The notes beneath the pieces were generated by a model, which ran no database searches, was not told the DNA's origin, and saw nothing but the letters and a program-made list of their open reading frames with translations. A program made the position numbers and the translations under genes. Below are positions 5,475-9,855 of a stretch of 9,855 bases of DNA, piece by piece. Every line of letters begins with the position of its first letter. Position 1 is the stretch's first letter. Source of the DNA: JARYMI01 sp964550915 (lineage in GTDB: Bacteria; Acidobacteriota; Aminicenantia; Aminicenantales; UBA8522); contig CAZKBY010000096.1 of NCBI GenBank assembly GCA_964550915.1, positions 1 through 9,855 on the forward strand, written 5' to 3'.

Positions 5475-6849
5475 AGCAATACGATTAACCCTCCTTGTTT
5501 TGCTTCTTGCTGTTTCCTTTGGTTATCAATTTAGCTGCAAAAAAGAAGACAAAAGCTCTGATCAAGCGGCAGGAAAAGCAGCTGCCAGAACAGAAACCGC
5601 AGGGGTGGCAGAGGAGCATGCTGCTCATATGCCTCAAGAAAAGAAGCCTGGAGAGCACCGTCCTGAGGGAAGCGTCGAGCAGCCCGCTCAAACGCCCCCT
5701 GAAAAGTCTGCGGATCAAAAGACGACCTACACCTGCCCGATGCATCCCGAGTACGTTTCCGACAAGCCAGGGAATTGCCCGATCTGCGGCATGACTCTTG
5801 TCCCTGTAAAAGAAGAAAAACACGAAGAAAAAGCGGGGATGCCCGCGGGGACGGTTAGGATCAGCCCGGAAATCCAGCAGAAAATCGGCGTCACCTTCGG
5901 GACGGTCGAATTCCGGCCGCTGGAGAAGAAAATCCGGGCGTCCGCGCACATCGCGTACGATGAATCCCGGATTAAAGACGTCAACACGAAATTCCACGGC
6001 TGGGTGGAAAGCCTGAATGCCGATTTTACCGGAAGGCTGGTGAAAAAAGGGGAGCCCCTTTTCTCCATCTACAGCCCCGAGCTTGTCTCTGCCCAGGAAG
6101 AATATCTTCTGGCGCTTAAGGCCAGAGACCTGGCCGCAAAACAAGCCAGTTTGGCGGCGAGTTCAGAAACCCTCGTCGACTCTTCCCGGAAAAGGCTCGC
6201 TTACTGGGATTTAACTGAGGAGCAGTTAAAAGAGCTGGAGAGATCCAGGCATGCCTTAAGAGCCGTGACTTTTTACGCTCCCTTCACGGGGTTCGTCATC
6301 CAGAAGGAGATCGTCCAGGGAAAATTCGTCATGGCAGGGGAAACCCTTTACCGGATTGCCGACATCTCCGTTGTCTGGCTTATGGCGGACCTCTATGAGC
6401 AGGATGTTCCTTCTGTTTCCGTGGGGCAGGAAGTCTCGATCGAGCTTCCCTTTTTTCCGGGCGAGAAACTAACAGGGAGAATTTCCTACCTTTATCCCTA
6501 CCTGGAGAACATGACCAGGACGGTTAAGGCAAGAGTTGAGCTTTCCAACCGGGGTTTTCGCCTGAAACCCGAGATGTTCGGCAGCGCTGAAATCAGAATC
6601 CGGCTCGGCAGGAAGTTGTCGCTTCCGGAGAGTGCTGTCCTGGATTCAGGGACGAGGAAGATCGTCTTTGTCGATAGAGGAGATGGGTATTTGGAAGCGA
6701 GAGATGTTCATCTGGGGGCCACAGCAGACGGCTATTTTGAAGCTCTCCACGGAGTCAAGGACGGGGAAAGGGTTGTCACCTCGGCCAATTTCCTTGTCGA
6801 TTCAGAGAGCAAGCTTAAGTCCGCCCTCCAGAAAACGCACCAGCACTGA
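5467..6849 (+). CDS. cusB: CusB-like periplasmic adaptor (membrane fusion protein) with heavy-metal-binding domain
   Basis: This is a 460-residue protein. The N-terminal hydrophobic segment (5-19) ends at C24 (YQFSC), an imperfect lipobox, so it is probably a lipoprotein anchored in the inner membrane. A flexible region rich in charge, His and Gln (25-85; H51, H54, M55, H64) precedes a heavy-metal-binding domain at about 88-114, with YTCPMHPEY (C90, H93) and CPICGM (C104, C107). Then come the adaptor parts: barrel-sandwich strands around 155-205 (ESLNADFTGRLVKKGEPLF), a short helical hairpin (205-262), the returning lipoyl half (AVTFYAPFTGFVIQKE), a beta-barrel domain about 300-380 and a membrane-proximal domain to the end. 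It would bridge the pump and the outer membrane channel and hand Cu(I)/Ag(I) to the pump. The start overlaps the preceding stop by 8 bases and has AAGGAG upstream. Confidence 0.93.
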   Translation: MAKAIRLTLLVLLLAVSFGYQFSCKKEDKSSDQAAGKAAARTETAGVAEEHAAHMPQEKKPGEHRPEGSVEQPAQTPPEKSADQKTTYTCPMHPEYVSDKPGNCPICGMTLVPVKEEKHEEKAGMPAGTVRISPEIQQKIGVTFGTVEFRPLEKKIRASAHIAYDESRIKDVNTKFHGWVESLNADFTGRLVKKGEPLFSIYSPELVSAQEEYLLALKARDLAAKQASLAASSETLVDSSRKRLAYWDLTEEQLKELERSRHALRAVTFYAPFTGFVIQKEIVQGKFVMAGETLYRIADISVVWLMADLYEQDVPSVSVGQEVSIELPFFPGEKLTGRISYLYPYLENMTRTVKARVELSNRGFRLKPEMFGSAEIRIRLGRKLSLPESAVLDSGTRKIVFVDRGDGYLEARDVHLGATADGYFEALHGVKDGERVVTSANFLVDSESKLKSALQKTHQH

Positions 6850-6863
6850 CAAGGGGAGGGACA

Positions 6864-9855
6864 ATGATCGAAAAGATCATCGACTGGTCGGCCAGGAATC
6901 GTCTCTTCGTCTTTCTGGCCGTCGTTTTTGCCGTTCTTTATTCCCTGTGGTGCATCAAGAATATCCCGCTTGATGCCATCCCTGATCTTTCCGACACCCA
7001 GGTCATCGTTTTCTCCAGATGGGACCGGCCTCCGGATATCATCGAGGACCAGGTCACCTATCCCATCGTCAGCTCGCTCTTGGGCGCGCCCAGGGTCAAG
7101 GATATCAGGGCTTTTTCCGACTACGGTTTTTCTTATGTCTACATCATCTTTGAGGACGGAACGGACGTCTATTGGGCCAGGACAAGAGTCCTCGAGTACT
7201 TGAGCAAAGTCACCCCGCTCCTTCCCGAGGGCGTGAAGGTGGAAATGGGCCCTGACGCGACGGGCATCGGCTGGGTTTTCCAGTATGCTCTCGTCGATAA
7301 AAGCGGAAAGCATTCTCTCCAGGAGCTCAGGGCTTTCCAGGATTGGCACCTCCGCTACGCCCTCCAGTCGGTCAAGGGCGTCGCCGAGGTCGCTTCCATC
7401 GGCGGGTTTGAAAAGCAGTATCAGGTCATCGTCAAACCGGAAGCCCTGCTCAGTCTGAACATCCCTCTCTATGAAGTTGTCATGGCCGTCGGAAAGGCCA
7501 ACTACGAAGTCGGAGCCCGGCTTCTTGAGATAGCGGGCACTGAGTTCATGGTAACAGGGCGTGGCTACATCCGCTCGGTTGAAGACCTTAAAGAGACCGT
7601 CATCATGACCGATTCTCACGGAGTGCCGGTCAGAATCAAGGACGTCGCCGAGGTCGTCGTCGGTCCGGAAATCCGCCGCGGGGTGGCCGAGCTTGACGGC
7701 GACGGAGAGGTCGTCGGCGGCATCATCGTCATGCGCTACGGCGAGAATGCCCTGAAAGTGATCGACCGGGTCAAGGAGAAGCTGAAAGAGGTCGAGCTGC
7801 CTGAGGGGACAGACGTCGTCGTCACTTATGACCGCTCAGACCTGATCAAGCGGTCGATCAACACCCTCAAGACAAAGCTAGCCGAGGAGATGCTGGTCGT
7901 TTCCCTGATCATCCTCCTTTTCCTCTGGCACGTTCGCTCCGCCCTCATTCCCATCGTCACTCTGCCCCTGGCCGTGCTCCTCTCCTTTATCCCCATGTAT
8001 TACCTGAAGATCACTTCGAACATCATGTCCTTGGGAGGGATCGCCATCGCCATAGGAGCCATGGTGGATGCCTCGATCGTCCTCGTCGAAAACGCCCACA
8101 AGAGGCTCGAGGCCCACGACAGCTTGTCGCGAGCGGGCCGGTTCGACGTCCTTGTATCTTCCGCCAAGGAAGTGGGGAGGCCCATATTTTTTAGCCTTCT
8201 TGTTATCGCGGTTTCTTTTATCCCCATCTTCACTCTCGAGGCCTTCGAAGGAAGGCTCTTCAAGCCGCTGGCCTTCACCAAGAATTTCGCCATGGCTTTT
8301 GCCGCGGTCGTGGCCATCACCGTGGTGCCGGCGCTCATTGGCCTTCTCATCCGCGGCAGAATCCGGCCAGAAGAAAAACATCCTGTGAGCCGCTCGCTTT
8401 TCCGGCTCTACGGGCCAGTCCTCCGAGGCATCCTGAAAAAGCCTGTCGTGGCCATTGCCGCGGCCGTTGTCCTCGTTCTCTCGACGGTTCCCATCTACTT
8501 CAAGCTCGGCTCGGAATTCATGCCGCCCCTCAACGAGGGTTCTATCCTCTACATGCCGACAACACTCCCGGGGATTTCGGTGACCGAAGCCACGCGGCTT
8601 CTCCAGGTTCAGGACAAAATCTTGAAGAGCTTTCCGGAAGTGGAAAGGGTTTTTGGCAAGGCGGGGAGGGCGGTGACTTCGACCGACCCAGCTCCTTTTT
8701 CCATGATGGAAACGACCGTCATCCTCAAGCCCCAGGATGAATGGAGAAAAAAAGAGCGCTGGTATTCGAAAGACGCGCCCCGGTTTCTGCAAGGCTTCCT
8801 GAGGATTTTCTGGCCGGACCGCGTTTCCTGGGAAGAGCTCATCTACGGCGAGGGCGGCCTCGACGAAGCCCTCCGCCTCCCCGGTGTCGTCAACTCCTGG
8901 ACCATGCCGATAAAAGGCAGGATTGACATGCTGACAACAGGGGTGAGGACTCCCCTGGGCGTGAAGATCTACGGCGATGACCTCAAGAAAATAGAGTCCA
9001 TCGGGCAGGACATAGAGAGGCTGGTGACCGGAATCACCGGAACCAAAAGCGTCATTGCCGAGAGGACCGCCGGCGGATATTTCGTCGATTTCCGGCTGAA
9101 ACGGGAGGAGATGGCCCGGTACGGGCTGTCGGTTGAGGACGTCCAGATGACCATCATGGCGGCTGTAGGCGGGGAGACCATCACCCAGACCATCGAAGGA
9201 AGGGAAAGATATCCGGTGAGCGTTCGCTATCCGAGAGAGTTAAGGGATGACGTGGATAAAATAGGCAAGGTTTATATCCCCACGCCGTCGGGAGCTCAAA
9301 TCCCCCTTTCCCTGGTTGCCGACATCGAAGTAAAACTCGGCCCCGGAATGATCCGGGACGAGAACGGCCGCCTGGCCGGATATGTCTACGTGGATATGGC
9401 AGGAAGGGACATCGGAGGCTATGCCAGGGAAGTGAAGCAGGTGTTGAAGGAAAACCTGGAGTTGCCCGCAGGTTATGCTCTCGTCTTTTCCGGCCAGTAC
9501 GAATACATGGAGCGGGTGAAGAAGCGCCTGGCTCTCGTCGTCCCGCTGACCCTATTTATCATCATCCTCCTTCTCTACGTCAACACGCGCTCTTTCACTA
9601 AGACTTTCATCGTCCTCCTGGCCGTGCCTTTTTCCCTTGTCGGAGCTGTCTGGTTGCTTTATCTTCTCGGTTACAACATGAGCATCGGCATCTGGGCGGG
9701 AATCATCGCGCTATTGGGGGTGGACGCTGAGACAGGCGTTATCATGCTCCTCTACCTGGATCTTGCTTATGAGGAAAGAAAGAAAAAGGGACAGATGACA
9801 ACCCTCGCCGACTTGAAGAAAGCGATCATGGACGGCGCAGTGAAAAGGGTGAGGC
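6864..9855 (+). CDS. cusA: CusA-like HME-family RND copper/silver efflux pump (3' end truncated by window edge)
   Basis: There are 997 codons in one open frame, running off the right edge; E. coli CusA is about 1047 residues, so roughly 50 are missing. The first membrane helix is about 14-30, followed by the HME hallmark IPLDAIPDLSDTQVI and EDQVTYPIV. A block of helices begins near 340, and helix 4 carries AMVDASIVLVENAHKR with D402 and E409 equivalent to the proton-relay acids of CusA. The three metal-binding methionines of CusA (M573, M623, M672) have counterparts M564 (LYMPTTLPG), M614 (MMETT) and M689 (RIDMLTTG). This favours Cu(I)/Ag(I) over the divalent cations of CzcA. E956 in VDAETGV matches the conserved acid of the late helices. 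It is driven by proton influx and exports metal from the periplasm or cytosol through the adaptor and channel encoded upstream. A GGGGAGGG ribosome site precedes the ATG; the gap to cusB is 14 bases. Confidence 0.94.
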   Translation, partial: MIEKIIDWSARNRLFVFLAVVFAVLYSLWCIKNIPLDAIPDLSDTQVIVFSRWDRPPDIIEDQVTYPIVSSLLGAPRVKDIRAFSDYGFSYVYIIFEDGTDVYWARTRVLEYLSKVTPLLPEGVKVEMGPDATGIGWVFQYALVDKSGKHSLQELRAFQDWHLRYALQSVKGVAEVASIGGFEKQYQVIVKPEALLSLNIPLYEVVMAVGKANYEVGARLLEIAGTEFMVTGRGYIRSVEDLKETVIMTDSHGVPVRIKDVAEVVVGPEIRRGVAELDGDGEVVGGIIVMRYGENALKVIDRVKEKLKEVELPEGTDVVVTYDRSDLIKRSINTLKTKLAEEMLVVSLIILLFLWHVRSALIPIVTLPLAVLLSFIPMYYLKITSNIMSLGGIAIAIGAMVDASIVLVENAHKRLEAHDSLSRAGRFDVLVSSAKEVGRPIFFSLLVIAVSFIPIFTLEAFEGRLFKPLAFTKNFAMAFAAVVAITVVPALIGLLIRGRIRPEEKHPVSRSLFRLYGPVLRGILKKPVVAIAAAVVLVLSTVPIYFKLGSEFMPPLNEGSILYMPTTLPGISVTEATRLLQVQDKILKSFPEVERVFGKAGRAVTSTDPAPFSMMETTVILKPQDEWRKKERWYSKDAPRFLQGFLRIFWPDRVSWEELIYGEGGLDEALRLPGVVNSWTMPIKGRIDMLTTGVRTPLGVKIYGDDLKKIESIGQDIERLVTGITGTKSVIAERTAGGYFVDFRLKREEMARYGLSVEDVQMTIMAAVGGETITQTIEGRERYPVSVRYPRELRDDVDKIGKVYIPTPSGAQIPLSLVADIEVKLGPGMIRDENGRLAGYVYVDMAGRDIGGYAREVKQVLKENLELPAGYALVFSGQYEYMERVKKRLALVVPLTLFIIILLLYVNTRSFTKTFIVLLAVPFSLVGAVWLLYLLGYNMSIGIWAGIIALLGVDAETGVIMLLYLDLAYEERKKKGQMTTLADLKKAIMDGAVKRVR

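Noticed and set aside
6732..7619. Open frame of 295 codons on the minus strand opposite cusB end and cusA
   Set aside because: The plus strand encodes conserved HME-RND sequence throughout; the reverse translation is Asp/Arg-rich shadow sequence.
7878..8792. Open frame of 304 codons on the minus strand within cusA
   Set aside because: Composition is extremely His/Gly/Asp/Arg-rich, as expected from the complement of membrane-helix codons; cusA is intact on the other strand.
8741..8880. Segment of the pump longer than E. coli CusA (around WYSKDAPRF to the PGVVNSW motif), a possible insertion
   Set aside because: From memory, many HME-RND homologues have a similar WYS..AP..PD..S.EEL stretch here, so it is a subfamily feature rather than a new insertion.

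Overview
The window looks like part of the chromosome of a Gram-negative bacterium. A periplasm-spanning RND efflux system with an outer-membrane channel, a signal peptide and a probable lipoprotein signal imply two membranes. Base composition is moderate, translation starts include ATG and GTG, and most genes have clear AGGAG-type ribosome sites. I cannot place the lineage from the sequence; mixed similarities suggest a poorly characterised phylum rather than a model genus.

The window is two gene blocks transcribed divergently from a control region at about 3670-3854. Leftward (minus strand), in transcription order, are a DsrE/DsrF/DrsH-like sulfur-carrier protein (3187-3669), a small PPC-domain (DUF296) protein starting at a GTG (2687-3124), a soluble PAS histidine kinase with a degenerate GGDEF-like C-terminal domain (1083-2624), a two-receiver protein whose second receiver lacks the phosphoacceptor Asp (84-1070), and the first 25 codons of another response regulator (1-75). 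The last three genes are 8-12 bases apart and must form one signalling operon. The kinase may also have its own promoter after the PPC gene.

Rightward (plus strand) is a copper/silver efflux operon: a CsoR-type Cu(I) repressor (3855-4166), a TolC/CusC-family outer membrane protein (4182-5474), a CusB-like membrane fusion protein carrying a heavy-metal-binding domain (5467-6849), and a CusA-like HME-RND pump that runs off the right edge (6864-9855). The repressor gene is preceded by a perfect 6-5-6 inverted repeat, ATACCC-N5-GGGTAT, a typical CsoR operator. It lies just downstream of a TTGACA promoter and abuts the first ATG. The likely logic is autoregulation: apo-CsoR represses the operon, and Cu(I) bound by C45/H70/C74 releases it, so periplasmic metal is pumped out by the CusCBA-like complex.

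Most worth a second look: the control region, where both divergent promoters carry a tandem TTCTATA pair with the same 9-bp period, in addition to the CsoR operator; the kinase with a GGDEF-like tail whose signature is lost; the Asp-to-Asn receiver; and a persulfide-type DsrE-family gene beside a true copper CsoR. I see no mobile element, tRNA, rRNA or CRISPR array. There is no gene-free stretch over 300 bases.
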